Origin: Cymbidium sinense
Lineage: Eukaryota; Streptophyta; Magnoliopsida; Asparagales; Orchidaceae
Assembly: GCA_021442155.1 (NCBI GenBank)
Contig: CM038216.1
Location: 156,163,983-156,227,982 of the forward strand
Length of the DNA stretch: 64,000 bases
Direction of reading: 5' to 3'
Both the position numbers and the translations under genes were made by a program. Under the pieces are notes generated by a model. That model worked only from the letters and a program-made list of their open reading frames with translations. It had not been told where the DNA came from and searched no databases. Positions 11,961 to 24,380 of this stretch are shown piece by piece. Each line of letters starts with the position of its first letter. The stretch's first letter is position 1.

Positions 11961-13500
11961 TTTTTTAATGCAAATTACTAAGCTAAGAGCTCGTATCCTC
12001 GACCAATTCAACTGTCAAAAACTCTTAGCCTAGACCAACCACTTATCTCATCACCAATACCATTGCTCTACCATCTTTTGTACCACTACACCTTTTTCTA
12101 CTTTCGTTTTAATGAGAAAAATACTAAAGGAATGTCAAATACACTTTACAAATATTTGCTTAAGATAAATTTCTCAAGAATAGTTTACTCACATTAAGTA
12201 TAATACAACTTTGAAACAAGAAGAGCAAACAAGATCAAGTCATTAATTTAACACCATAAGATTATTGACCTCATTTTTTAGTGATGTTTACATCTATCCT
12301 CTTTAGACATAGGTTTTCATCTTGGTATTAGGGTTTTCTCACTTAGAGTTAAGACACTTCTAATGGCTAGGGGGATGCCCAAAACCAAACCCAAAAACTT
12401 AATCAATCTTAAGGTTAGACCCTATTTAGACTAATGTACCTCACTTAGCCCTAACTAACCCAAACTCCTATAGACTAAGACAAATTGATTTTAAATAAAT
12501 CTTAACTTAAAAAACAAACTCAATTACAAACCAAACACACTTGGCTTCAAATGAATACTGACCCACTTAGCTCAAATTAGCCCATTTGACCAATTTGGTT
12601 TACCTTAACTAAATCTAAATTGATTTCAACCAGTTGACCACATGACACCCAAAACATCGATCATACCCAAATCACACCCAATTGAGGTCCAATTTGACTA
12701 ATCGACTCAATTGATGCAATTTGACCCATTTCGGCCTAAGGGAGCCAAACCCAAAATTAACCCAAACTATTTGAAATTGAACATATTCAAATCACTTGAA
12801 ACCTCGATTAGAAGTCTAATTAAGACCAAATTTGGCTAATTAGTGCACTAAGTCCAAGTTAGCCAAATTGGACCATGTATATATAAAATTAAATCCAATT
12901 CAATCCAAATTAGATTGAGCCAAACAAAGTATTTTGAAATTAACATGAACCATATCGAGCCCAAACTCAATCCAAGCTAAATTGAATTAATCCAATCACT
13001 CTTACAAGTTTCAAATTAACATTTAAACATGATCCAATAACTCTTGGCCTAAATTGGTTAATTAGTTAACTTGACCTAAATTGACCATTAAAGGCCATAT
13101 TGAGTCAAAATTAAATTAAATTAAACCTGAACTAAATTGATCACTTCTAATCACTTAGGATAATTAATTGAACTCAATTTAACCATCATATGGTTCCAAT
13201 TTACCAAATTTGATCAACAAATCTAAGTGAACTCAGATTGACTCGATTAGGCCAATTTGGGTGAAATCCAATATAAACCCAAATTAATTGGAATCAATCA
13301 AACTCAATTTCCTTAAACAACACAGTAAAATAATTAAAGCATATTTTATACCCAAATTGATCATGTAAAATGTTTGACCCAACCTGACCCATTTAGCTTA
13401 ACTCAAGCTTACCCAAATATAAAGGCATCAAAAGTAACCTAAACCAAACATAGGCACACCCAACTTGACCCAATCTTCACATGTATGAGTTGGTATTGTA
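11961..13500 (+). repeat. TTGACC-word tract (first foldback structure)
   Basis: From about 12500 the sequence is made of imperfect short words such as AATTTGACC, TTGACCCA, CCAAATTGG and CTCAATT with no fixed period. The same texture occurs at 1-335, 17800-19130, 22876-23390 and 46261-48180. 12820-12945 is a direct copy of 1-130. It has no coding potential. It precedes a Y block, as it does in the composites further right. Confidence 0.75.
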
Positions 13501-13538
13501 GCTTTGGAGAGACAGTGGAGATGTCAATGGTAGAGAAT

Positions 13539-13562
13539 GAGAGAGAGAGAGAGAGAGAGAGA
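13539..13562. repeat. (GA)n microsatellite
   Basis: Twelve GA units without interruption. The nearby open frame 13537-13758 starts inside this array and is an artefact of it. Confidence 0.95.
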
Positions 13563-13789
13563 AGTGCAAAGATCCAAAAATATATCATCTCCTCACATCC
13601 CTTCATCATCTCTTCACATTAGTCCATTTGCATGGCTAGGAATGATTTTAATCACTCAACCACTTCCCAAAATGAATGCTAGCTTCCCACTATTAATGGC
13701 TACTAATGTAGCGCAACAAGAAAGAATGGAAAGAAGGGGGCCTATTACAAGATTCTAAGTTAGAAGTCATGACCTATGAGTTTGTGGGA

Positions 13790-15840
13790 ATTTTATTTGG
13801 AACACAACACAAATCTTGGAGGTACTTATTTAGGTAATCAAATATGTCATTAATAGATAAATATATTATCTCAAAAGATAAACATATTACCATATAATGG
13901 ATTTAATTACTTTATAAGGACTCTAAGGCGATGGGTCTTGATGTGCCAGAGATTCTTCCCCTGAACTACATAGAGAGGTAGAGCATGATTTATTTTATTG
14001 CAATATTCTCAGTTCTCTATAAAGGAAAGTCCCCTATAGTTAATTACATCTTCAAAGGAAAAGAATTCCTCCTAAGAATACTCTCGATTAAAGAAATTGG
14101 CTTTCATCTCTTTGGATTTCAAAGTATATATTAAAAGGATGGTTAATTTAGAAATTCAAGTGGGAACACTTTAAGGGGGAAGAGTTTTTTTCAGAAGCCA
14201 AATGGGATTGAGTAGAAAATGCTTTTGGATACTGAGAAATCCAGTAAGCATTTCAACTATCCTTTTATTGGGCTTTGTATTTTTGAAATTGAAATTATTT
14301 AGAATTTTGAGTTGGCATTTTATATAGAAATTTAGGATTTAGATTTTAACAACACAAGATTGTAGAAATGCCTAAATTTTAAAGATTTATTTTAATTGGA
14401 TGCTTCAAAACCTAAGTCTAAAAGTACTTCTGACATACTATAGATTCGACCTAATCTAATTTTTGTAAATTAAAGAATTATCAGTTCTATTTCTCACTTG
14501 AGAAAATAAACCTATCTCGACTATTATGGGCTTACTTCCCGCCTAGAAAGGTTTGTCAACTAACACCACCTAAGCGATTTGAAATTCATGATGCCAAGTA
14601 TTTTGAATGCAAGATGGTTGGGTTGTTGTCTTTTTTAGGAAAATAATCTAAGAATTCTAGACTCACTCCCTAATCCCTAGGATCATGTAGGGTATGAATG
14701 CATCAAACTAATACACATTTTTAGATTTTTGAGTATTTTGATTCATGATTTATTTGAGGTCTTGGGTATGCACTTTTTTGTGCCTAATGTCATGTAATTA
14801 GAAATGGCCATGGGACAAATCAATAAAAGAAAGTAGGCTTCCCCAAGAAGGTGGTCATTCTCAAAAGTCATATGCCCCTTATGTGCAATGGGAAAAGTCA
14901 CCCAATTCAGGGATTAGAGCAATATGATTACATGATATCCGAAATATAATTATTTCTAATTGATTTTAGGTTATTCCCTAAGGCTTTAATTTAACTGATG
15001 TTTTGAATTTTCTTTATTTTTATTTGAGTTTTTTAGATTTAAGTTGGGTAAAAATTTTAATTTTTCTTATGAGCCTAATCGTTCAGGCATTCAATCACAA
15101 GAAACCATAACACAAAAAGAAACCTAAAAAAGTAAGTTTATTCTATTGTGCACCCCATAGAAAATTAAGTCATATTTAAATAAATATAATAGGCCAGTGC
15201 TGCTGGGTACCACTATACATCCCCAAAAAAAAATAATAAAGTAGGTAGCCGAGCTCTACCTTTATACAACTCGGCCTAGAACTAAAAATTTGATCTAAGG
15301 GGTCTTTATCAACTTGATTGTCACCTTCTTAGACCACTTTAGGCTCCACTGAGGACCATCAAATAAGTACAGTTAGCTCTGTTAATCCTAAACCCCATAG
15401 ATCATAACATATTTCTAGGCTTAAATTATATTTTAAAATTTCAAAATAAAATCCTAAATAATGCAAAACATACGTTAGGAAAAATATACAATACACCAAT
15501 AGTTTATATTTCAAACATACAGGCTTAACATCAGTGATTGACAAGCCTACCTATACTATTGGGCTTTGCTCAGGACTTAAGTATCACACTGTAAGTAAAT
15601 AATATTTATTTTATATTTATTATATAGCTCTTTTAAGCACAACCCCCTGTAGAGAACAATATTAGCCTAAAAATAACACCCTAATATCTAGACTAGCAAG
15701 TGACAATCCTAGCCATCTATTTAAAACAATAAACCATAAAATAAGAAAAGGCATCACATCACAATAAACACATCACTTAACTTAATTCTAGGTTTGAGCT
15801 AACATTCTAGTGTGTGAAAAGAAGTCATGTGTGGCAAGTC
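13790..15840 (+). repeat. Y block, left arm of first foldback structure
   Basis: It is homologous to 26858-28820 and 51465-53480. Landmarks in order are ATGGGTCTTGATGTG (13930), TACTCTCGATTAAAG (14079), CAAGTGGGAACA (14158), CCTAATCGTTCAGGC (15076), GCCGAGCTCTACC (15248) and the AAGCCTACC segment (15542). The reverse complement of the same series occurs at 19930-22020, so the two blocks form an inverted pair around a spacer of about 4.2 kb. Confidence 0.75.
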
Positions 15841-17590
15841 TTTCTAGGCTTTATTTAATTTTAAGTTTGATTTGAATTGAGTTTGTTCAATTTTACCATT
15901 GGATAATTTCAATTTAAATGATTTAATTAATTTTCTTGAATTTCACTTGAATTTTAAGTTCATTTTATGTCTAAGTTGAATTTAAGTTTTAAAGAATGAA
16001 GATTAAGATAAATTCTACTTTGACAAAATCCATTTTATTCAACATCCTAATCTAATAGAATAAAACTTTCACCTGAGATAAAAATTTATTCTAATGGTCT
16101 AAGAACTTGAATATCTTAATTAGCTCATTTGAATTTATTTAAATGATTTAATTTAATTACATTTGATTTGGTTGATGTATCTTTTCCTTAGTTTGAATTT
16201 ATTTTACTTCATGTATTTTGACTAATTAATTTTGGATTCATTTGATGTTTGCTTTAATTAAATTTTGATAATTCAATATCCTTTGAATTAATATTTAATT
16301 CTTTTCTCTTGGGTTTCAATTTAAGATTTCAATTAATATGATATTGATTAGATTATTTTAATATTTTTTAAATTTAATGATTTCATCTTTTCATTTAAGT
16401 TTGATTTGATTTAGTTAAAAATATTTTAGCTTAATTAACTTCTTATTTGATTAAGGTTTAAAGCAACTTTTTATTTAGATTCTAATCTAGAGTTTGATCA
16501 TTTGGTTTATTGAATTTGGTGATTTGATTTATATATTGGTTTTAGTTTGAGGATTGTTTGATTTAATGTAATCTTTTGGAATTGACTTAATTGATTTGAT
16601 TTGATAAGTTTTATTAGTTTATGAATTTTCTTAGGTTAACTGAATTAAATATTTATTTTGAGTTCAATTAAATTTGATTGTTTGCATTTGGAGTTTAATT
16701 TATTTTGATTCATTTATTAGAATTTGGTTAATGTCCTTGAATGTTAGTTCATGTTCAATTTGATTATTAAACTTGTTTGTTTAATGATTAATTAATTCAT
16801 CTAATTCAAATAGATTGAATTGAACCTAATTTGATTTTATATTGAATTGATTAAGGTTTACTTTAGTTTCATTTGATTTGATGTGATTATGATTTATGAT
16901 CTATTTGATTTAAAGTTTGATGATTAGTTAGGGCCCAATTTAATTTTGTTGTTTATTGAATTTAAGTGATTTCATATGATTGAAATTTAGTACTTAATTA
17001 AGACTTTATTAGGTTGGCTATAGCTAACTAAGTTGATTGGATAGTCTAAAATTGGCTTGTTTACTTTCTTTGTTTGTTTAAAATTTGATTTATATGATTG
17101 ATCAAATTAAAGTTTAGTTGTAACTCCTTATCATTTTGATTAACCAAATTAAGTGTTTGATTTAATTAATAGTGTGGTTGAATATGATTTAATGTTCATA
17201 ATTGATTTGATTAGCTAATAAAAGCTTAATTAGTAATTATTCCATCTAAATTGATTCATTGTAACTTAAGTTTCACTTGATTATGCATTTGACTGATTTA
17301 GTTTATTTAGATTAAGTTTCCTTAAATGAATTTTAATTTAATTACATAACCAAATCTATTATGATTTGATTTGATTTGATTTGATCAATTATGTTTAATT
17401 TGTTTAAAGTGCATTTAATTTATATGTTGACCATTTTAATTTGATCAATTATTTAATTTAATTTGATCTTTATTTAATTGATTTGACTTATTTAATTTAT
17501 TTGATTGACTTAATTAAGGTTTAATCATGGGTTAATTAGTTTTTTTAATCAAGTTGAGTAAAGTTTGATTTGATTTAGGTTATTTGTTTG
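15841..17590 (-). repeat. TTGATTT-word tract
   Basis: About 1.75 kb is dominated by TTGATTT, TTTAATT and AATTTGA words with T and G on this strand. It is the complement in texture of the AAATCAA/CCAAATC tract at 46261-47000. Local runs such as GATTTGATTTGATTTGAT near 17363 are short tandem pentamers. It is non-coding. Confidence 0.7.
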
Positions 17591-17790
17591 TGTTGACCTC
17601 ACTTTTGGAGTGAGGAGTCAATCTTATCATCTTAGATCTAGGAGTATTCTAGACACAAGATTCTCCTAGTCAGAGGATACTTCTAGTGACTAAGTGAACA
17701 CACTTAACCCAACCTAGGGACTTAGGAGGATTCACAATAGGATTTATGACTTAAGATTAAGGAAACCTACTGTATGGCTAACCCATGAAT
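17591..17790 (+). repeat. TGTTGACC block with terminal hairpin, copy 1
   Basis: The block begins TGTTGACC and contains an imperfect hairpin: TTGACCTCAC (17593-17602) pairs with GTGAGGAGTCAA (17610-17621) across a loop of about 7 bases. About 180 bases match 46070-46260, including AGATCTAGGA. In both places it separates different sequence on the left from a CCAAATC/TTGACC tract on the right, so it may be the end of a transposable element. Confidence 0.6.
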
Positions 17791-17799
17791 TATGCCTAA

Positions 17800-19130
17800 C
17801 CTTGAGTCCAAAACCAACTTTAAATCATTGCAAAAAACCAAACCTCAAATTAAACCAATGTCAATCGAATCCAATCCCATATCCAAACTCCAAGCCAAAA
17901 TCAACCCCATCTTAACCCTATGATTCAATCCTATGGATTTTACCCCAAAAATTTCAATCAAACCAAACTCAATTGATTTTTTAAACCCTTCAATCATCTT
18001 TGTAAATTCTACAAGTAGGCTAATGAAACCCATTGGCCAAAATCAATTCAATTGACCCCAAGTTAGCCCATTTTAACCAAAATGTCCAAATGAGCCAAAA
18101 TCTAATCAATCTTAAATCAATTATCAAACTCAATTCAACCCAAAATCAAGTCAATTGACCCATTAGGCTCACTTGATTTCGACCTAAAGGACCCATTTGA
18201 ATGAAACTCCAATCCAACCAAAATTGATTTGAACCAACCAACCCAAAACCCCCTACAATGATTATTGATCACCCTTGATTGATCAATTGCAATAAATTGG
18301 GTCAAACCAAGTCAATTTGATCATTTTGCCCAAGTTAAACTTTTTAGCCTATGAACAAAATTGAACCAAATTCAATTCCAATCCAAACTGATTGATACCA
18401 ATGACTCTAATAAATCATAAATCAACCATTGAACATGACTTGACCATCAATTGAGTCAAACCAAGTCCAATTGGATTCTTGAACCAAGTTGGCCGAATTT
18501 GACCTAAAAGGCTAAATTGGGTCAAATCAAAATCTAATCCAAATTGATTGCAACCAATGACTCAAATCTATTTCAAATTTATCATTGAACATGACCAAAG
18601 CCTCCATTGAACCTAATTTGACCAAGTCAACCTAATTGACCATTTAGCCCAAATGGACCTAAAGTGTCAAATTGGTCTAAATCATTCCTAAATCCAAATT
18701 AATTAAAATTAAAGCCTACAATTAGCTTCAAATGATCAATTGAACTTAAACCAACACCTAACCCAAGCTAATTTAGCCAACTTTACAAAATTGGTCAACT
18801 TAGCCCATTTGACCCATATGAACCCATATGAGTCAAATTCAAATCTAATGCATATTAAATCATCATTTGAACTTATCTAAAACCTTGGTTTGACCAAATT
18901 TGACCAACTAGTCAACTTGACCCAACCTAGCCTAATTTGGCCTACATGGGTCAAATTGAGCCAAACTCAACCAAATCAACTCCAAAACCTTTCAAACTTG
19001 GCATGACCCATCCTTGGGTCAGCCCAAATCCAAGACAACCAAAGTCCAACCAGAATTGACCCCTTACCTAATGGGTAAAGCTCTCCAAAATGGGATTAAA
19101 CCCATATTTAGATGGCCAAACCCACTCTCC
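17800..19130 (+). repeat. TTGACC-word tract
   Basis: Imperfect TTGACC, GACCAAATT, CCAATTGA and TGAGCC words fill the tract. It matches 46300-48050 and 22876-23340 in the same orientation, for example near 18716 and 22970 (CCTACAATTAGCTTCAA / CCTACAATCACCTTCAA). It is non-coding. TTGACC contains the core bound by WRKY proteins, and the word is present at very high density. Confidence 0.75.
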
Positions 19131-19929
19131 TCCCCTTAGTATCCACCCTAAGCTCTAAATGGACATGAGGACCACTGGCTCACCTGACCCAAAGCTGTTT
19201 GGGTCACCCATGAGCCAAGTGGAGGTGAGCTAACCCACTTCTCCTCATTGGAACACTTGGAAACCAAGGACAGCCACCTCAGGTAATGCATATAATATCT
19301 CACTTATGTGTATTTAATTAAAGAATGAGAATCTTATTTTCTACTAAAAATACATGCATCCATAATCACTCAAGCATATAAAATCAATTATATGTAAAGG
19401 TAATGCTTTCTTTCCTATGTTCATATATAAATTTATATAGGCTTGAATGATAATAAGTATAGTCCGGACATCTCGAATATGGCTTTAAGTAGCCCCAAAG
19501 AGGTCATTTGATCATCTTTCTTCCCTAGTTAACAAAGACACGTACATATTTAATTTTATTTCTATGTATATTTATGTTAGAATTTGGATAGAGCTTTAAT
19601 TTACATATATGAATAATTCAATCAAGTAAAATACAATTTCCAAATGTATGCATCCATGATCATTCAAGTGTACCAAAATATGTTGTATGTATAGGTATGT
19701 TAAGTGTTAAGTCATATGCATGTTATGGGTGATGAAAAAGAATGGTCCAACATATTCTATGTGATGGTTATTCAACCACATTAATCTTAAGATGTCTTTC
19801 ATATTGAATAGGATTCTTTAAGGTTAACCTAAACTTAGGATTAATAAAACATATATTAATGTGCTTTAGAAAGTGGTTTAAGGTATGGATGAAGAGGGTA
19901 AGCCTCTTTCTTCTCTTCATAACACTTAG
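19131..19929 (+). repeat. Partial GC block and X block
   Basis: 19131-19290 matches the CACCC/AAGTGGAGGTGAG segment at 23400-23540 and 48080-48220. 19290-19900 matches one module of the X block: AGTCCGGACATCTCGAA at 19461 aligns with 25911 and 50536. Only one such module is present here, against three in U1 and U2. Confidence 0.7.
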
Positions 19930-22020
19930 ATGCTAAGTGTAAATCAAATGGAATAAAATAAATCATAGATTAAAATTCACAAACTATCTAAACAATTTGA
20001 AATGAAACCAACCTTCATGTTAAATTAAATAATTCTAAATTTTTAGAATCATAACACTAATGCTTAGTTAATACATACCACATAAAACCTTAGCACACAC
20101 ACTAGAATTAAGCCACCATTTCTAGTCCTAAGTTAGGGCAGTGTATGTGAGATGTTATATTTTATTTTATGATGTACTATTTTAGACTGGATGTTAAGGT
20201 GTATGACTCATAGACTAGATGTTAGGCCATTGATTGCCTAATATTATTTTATGTAGGAGATATGAATGTGGCCATTAAAATAAAAATAAATGCTTTATTT
20301 ACAGATTGTGTATGCCCCTTTAGCATAATCTATATTAGGACATGTGAGCTTGGTTACCCATGTGCATGGTGCTAAGTCCAAATTATGAAATAAAACTGCT
20401 TGGATTTGTATGTATGTTTAGCTAACATCTATTTTGTAGGTGTAGATAGATTTACTTTTTCATAAGATATAATTTTGCAATAGGAATTAGGATTAGTGCT
20501 ATGGGGATTAGGATGACCAGAGGCTAGAAGGCTGGTCTTGGTGCCCCGTGATGCCTTGGAGAAAATCAAGAGAAAAGCGGAAGAAATGAAGAAGTGACCC
20601 CATACCATGTATTCAATTTCAATTGTAATCATTCTTTTATATTTCCGTTGTATAGGCGGGAAACCCAACTATCTCTTTTCGTGTCTGCATAGCATCGGCC
20701 TTTATTCTTTTACGAAATCTTTCCATGTTTGATTGATATTATGTTTAGATTGCGTAATAGAATTGCATCTTCTTCATAGTTTCTTAAACTTGATGATTGA
20801 ATGTGTAGATGCGATGCTCTTATATTAATTTTTTACCTCAATTAATAACTCACAATTAAATTTAAAAAACAACTCATAACCTCAGCTTAAAACCTAGGCT
20901 ATAATCAAAAAAATTAAAAGATTTAGCAATCCCTATATATGTTGTATGTCCAACATCATACATTGAATCTTCTATCACTCTTACAAAATGAGGGCCTCCA
21001 TTCTTACACTTTAGGGACCACTTGACCTATGAGAACAACCCCTTATGATGGAGCTTCACCCTCTTTCTATCTTAATTTGGCTAACAACTAAATTTCATCA
21101 TGCAATTAGGCATAAAATATCTTAAGCCTCTGTCCAAAAATGAATGTGTCAAAATAATATAAAATTTGAAAAGATTTTACATTTTAGACCAAGCCATATA
21201 TACCAAATATGAACTAGCCTCTTAGAGTGAGTTTAGGACTCTAGTCTCTTTCTAAATTAAATAATAGCTTAAGCCATCTTGCAATTACATAAGATTGGCC
21301 TACATGGATTTAAAGCGTAGGAGGTGTTAGCTAGCAGCCACTCCAGGCGGTTGCAAGTCCAGAGTGACGGTTTACTCTCTTATAGAGGTGGATCATTATG
21401 TCCCCTTTTTGCTTAGATTTAGGTCTTGCTTTTAACTTGGGTTGAAGCTCCCTAGATTTAGGATTTGAGGTTGCTTGTTTTCCTCGGGCTACATGCATAA
21501 ATCCTCACCACATTTTCACAACCTTGTGTTGATGGATTATAAGCCCTAGCAATCTAATATAATTTTAACTCAAATAAAATAAATCCTCTCAATTTCAAAC
21601 ATATAAAACCTCACCCTATGATAGGTTGGAATGCTCACTAGGCTTCATAGTATCATGAACATTTCCTTCTTATTTTCCTTTGGATTGTAAATATGTCTTT
21701 AAACAATCCCATTAAATTTTTTCCAAAATAAATAACCATTTGATAGTCTTAACCATGAAATCTATGGAGATAATGATTGACTACTTGAATCGACAGTGTT
21801 CTTAGGAAATCACATTTCCTAGGATGTAATTAACTTTGGAGGCTTGCCTCTATAAGGAACTAAAGAACCGCTACTATATGACCCATCATACCTTGAATCC
21901 TTATTAGGTGATTAGGTCCATTGTTGATACATCTTTTGAGTACATCATATATACATGATCACTTCAATGAGTACTACGATCTGTCCATAATGACCCATCC
22001 AAAAATAAACACCATGGTTT
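19930..22020 (-). repeat. Inverted Y block, right arm of first foldback structure
   Basis: The reverse complement aligns with 13790-15840 and with 26858-28820. Landmarks on the plus strand are GGATTAGGATGACCAGAGGC (20507), GGCTACATGCATAAATCCTC (21489) and GGTGATTAGGTCCATTG (21907), each the complement of a landmark in a forward Y block. The open frame at 20429-20668 lies in this repeat and is not a gene. Confidence 0.78.
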
Positions 22021-22875
22021 GTTGAAGCTTTTAATTTGATTTCATGTTTATTAAGATTAATGATGTAGTTAATGATTTGATGATTTAGGTTTACTAAGTT
22101 AGGTTTAATTTAGGATTTAATTGATACTTAATTGCAAATTAATTAAGTTAAGATTTATATATGATTAAGCTTAGGTTTAGTTTAGTTTCAATTGAAGGTT
22201 ATGTGATGTTTACTTGACTTAATTCAGAGTGTGGTATTTACAATTTTAGCTTGGTTATTTCAATTCATTATAGTTTAGCTTTGATAAATTCAGTTAATGT
22301 TAATTTTAATCATTTATTAAACCCTAATAATTTTTTATATACCTTTAGAGGATTATATTATTTTCTTAAGGTTATTAAATGTTAATTAGAGTGGTTTAAA
22401 CCATTTTGATGACTTTTATAATTTTTTGATTTTAAATTAATTATTTCTTGAAATTAGGCATTTGAACTTTGAAATTCAATCCCTTTTAATCCATTCATTA
22501 TTTTCATTCAAAATTTTTATGGTTAGTGTATTTTAACCTCAATTTCAACCTCTCAAAGTTTCAGATTAATTAGATTAATATTTTTTATTTTCACTAAAAC
22601 CAAAATTAAGCTCAAAATACTCAATAAAAATTAAGGATTTTGGGTTTATTAGACTCTTCTCGAAAAGACGAATCCAACGAGCCCTTATTTGTAATTTTTC
22701 GATGAGTATTTTAATTTTTATATTTTATTTTTGAACTTTCAGGCCTTTTTTAGCATTTATTTAATTTCAAAAATTTCTATTTTTTTAGTTAACCTAGTCA
22801 ATGCCACATGGGGCTGACGGGGCAAACCTTTACATATGGCGTTAGATTGGTGCATGGATTAAGCGAGAAAGTCAG
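22021..22875. repeat. T-rich tract and junction to U1
   Basis: 22021-22780 resembles the TTGATTT tract at 15841-17590. 22780-22875 is a short GC-richer junction containing GCCACATGGGGCTGACGGGG. No gene is visible. Confidence 0.55.
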
Positions 22876-23390
22876 CCCACTTTGACCAATTGGAATTGAC
22901 TAAGCACAAATTGACCTAAAGGGTCAATTTGACCTAAATCTAAATTAAATTTAGATTGATTCAAAACAAAGCCTACAATCACCTTCAATTGATCAATTGA
23001 ACATGAACCAACACCTAACCCAAGCCAATTTGGCCAATTTGGTTAAATTGGTCAACTTGACCCATTTGACCTATATGAATCCAAATGAGCCAAAATCAAA
23101 CCTAGGCCAAATTGATTGAAACCACTTGGATCAAAACTCTTCAAATCTTCATTTAAACCTAACCCAAGTTTTAATTTGACCCAATTTAACCAATTGGTCA
23201 ACCTAACTTAACTAGCCTAATTTGACCTATGAGGGTCAAATTGAGCCAAACCCTTTGAACTAAGCCTTGATCACTTGGAACCTGACCAAACCTGACTCAA
23301 ACTCACCTTGGGTCAGCCCAAAACCAGTCAAAACCCAATTAGAGTCAAACCCAAGGTAATCTCTCTTGGATATACTACCTCACATAGGAT

Positions 23391-24380
23391 TCTCCCCAAA
23401 ATAGCAATGTTCACTCTCCTATCACCCATGGCAACCATCAAGCACCCATTTTGGGGTCTGACCTAGCCACCTAGCCCACCCAAAGTGGGCTAGACTTGCC
23501 ATGGACCAAAGGGAGGTGAGTTAACTCACCTCCTTCACAAGCTGAGAACCCAATGGATACAAACCACCCCACATCTGCCTTAAGCCACCTCTGCCTTAGT
23601 CACTCAAGTGAGGTGATGGAGACAACTTAGTGCTCATGTTGGTCGATTGAAAATGGGAGACAATCCATCCATCCATAATAATTGAGGGTATAACCCCTCA
23701 ATTCTCATAGGAAAGACATCCATTTGATTTGAGAGCTTCTTGGGTAATTTTGAGTCCCCTAGTGAGCTCTCAAGCATTCCCAAAGCTTCCCATCGCTAGA
23801 TTTTTCCTTCCTGAGCACATCTAAAATAGGGCAAGTCTTCTCCAATCCCAACTACCTCATCTCTCAATCAAACCAAATTCCTCTTGCACGCACCATATTC
23901 GCACCTTATCGAAGCAAACAAATCTTCCTTTGAGCTCCAAGCCTACTAGAGGTGCCACTTCGATCAAGACCGACCCTCCAAAGGATGAATCTTGGCCTCC
24001 CAAGCAATCTACAAGGAACCAATCTAATTGCAGCTCAACAGGGCTTCAACTCAACCAGACGAAGCTTCTTCAAGCGTGCGAGCTGCTGGTACTAGCTCAA
24101 GTGAGGTAATGCCATTAAAATGAGCTCTCTTTAACCTTTTTAGCTTTTCAAAGAGAAAGTGCATGTGCGTCGATCATAACTATTGGATCTTCTTGGATCC
24201 TTTGCGCAAAGGTGTGGGATCAATTTGGAGTGGATCCGAGCTTGGGTGAGCTCGGATCTCGAGAACAATGGCAGACGGGCTCCATCTCTCATCGCTCGGA
24301 GGAAGGTAGATCACACGCCGTCCGTTCCGCATGATTAGAATGGACGGACGTGATTAGATCTTATTCGATCGATTTGTTTT
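23391..24380 (+). repeat. GC-richer block of U1
   Basis: It is homologous to 48080-49030 in U2. It is less AT-rich than its surroundings and has pyrimidine-rich text (CCTTCC, CTCCAAGC) like the leader of a plant LTR element, followed by GTGAGGTAATG (24103), which resembles a splice donor. Frames are open only over 60-95 codons and are not shared between the two copies, so I do not call a gene. It ends with hairpins near 24233 and 24319. Confidence 0.55.
24233..24258. other. Perfect 10-bp hairpin in U1
   Basis: GATCCGAGCT and AGCTCGGATC pair perfectly around the 6-base loop TGGGTG. The U2 counterpart near 48917-48936 has lost bases from both arms, so the hairpin is absent there. Confidence 0.85.

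Noticed and set aside
23391..24110. Possible transcribed leader with a splice donor (GTGAGGTAATG)
   Set aside because: The donor-like word is conserved in U1 and U2, but no acceptor, promoter or downstream exon could be identified, so no gene is called.
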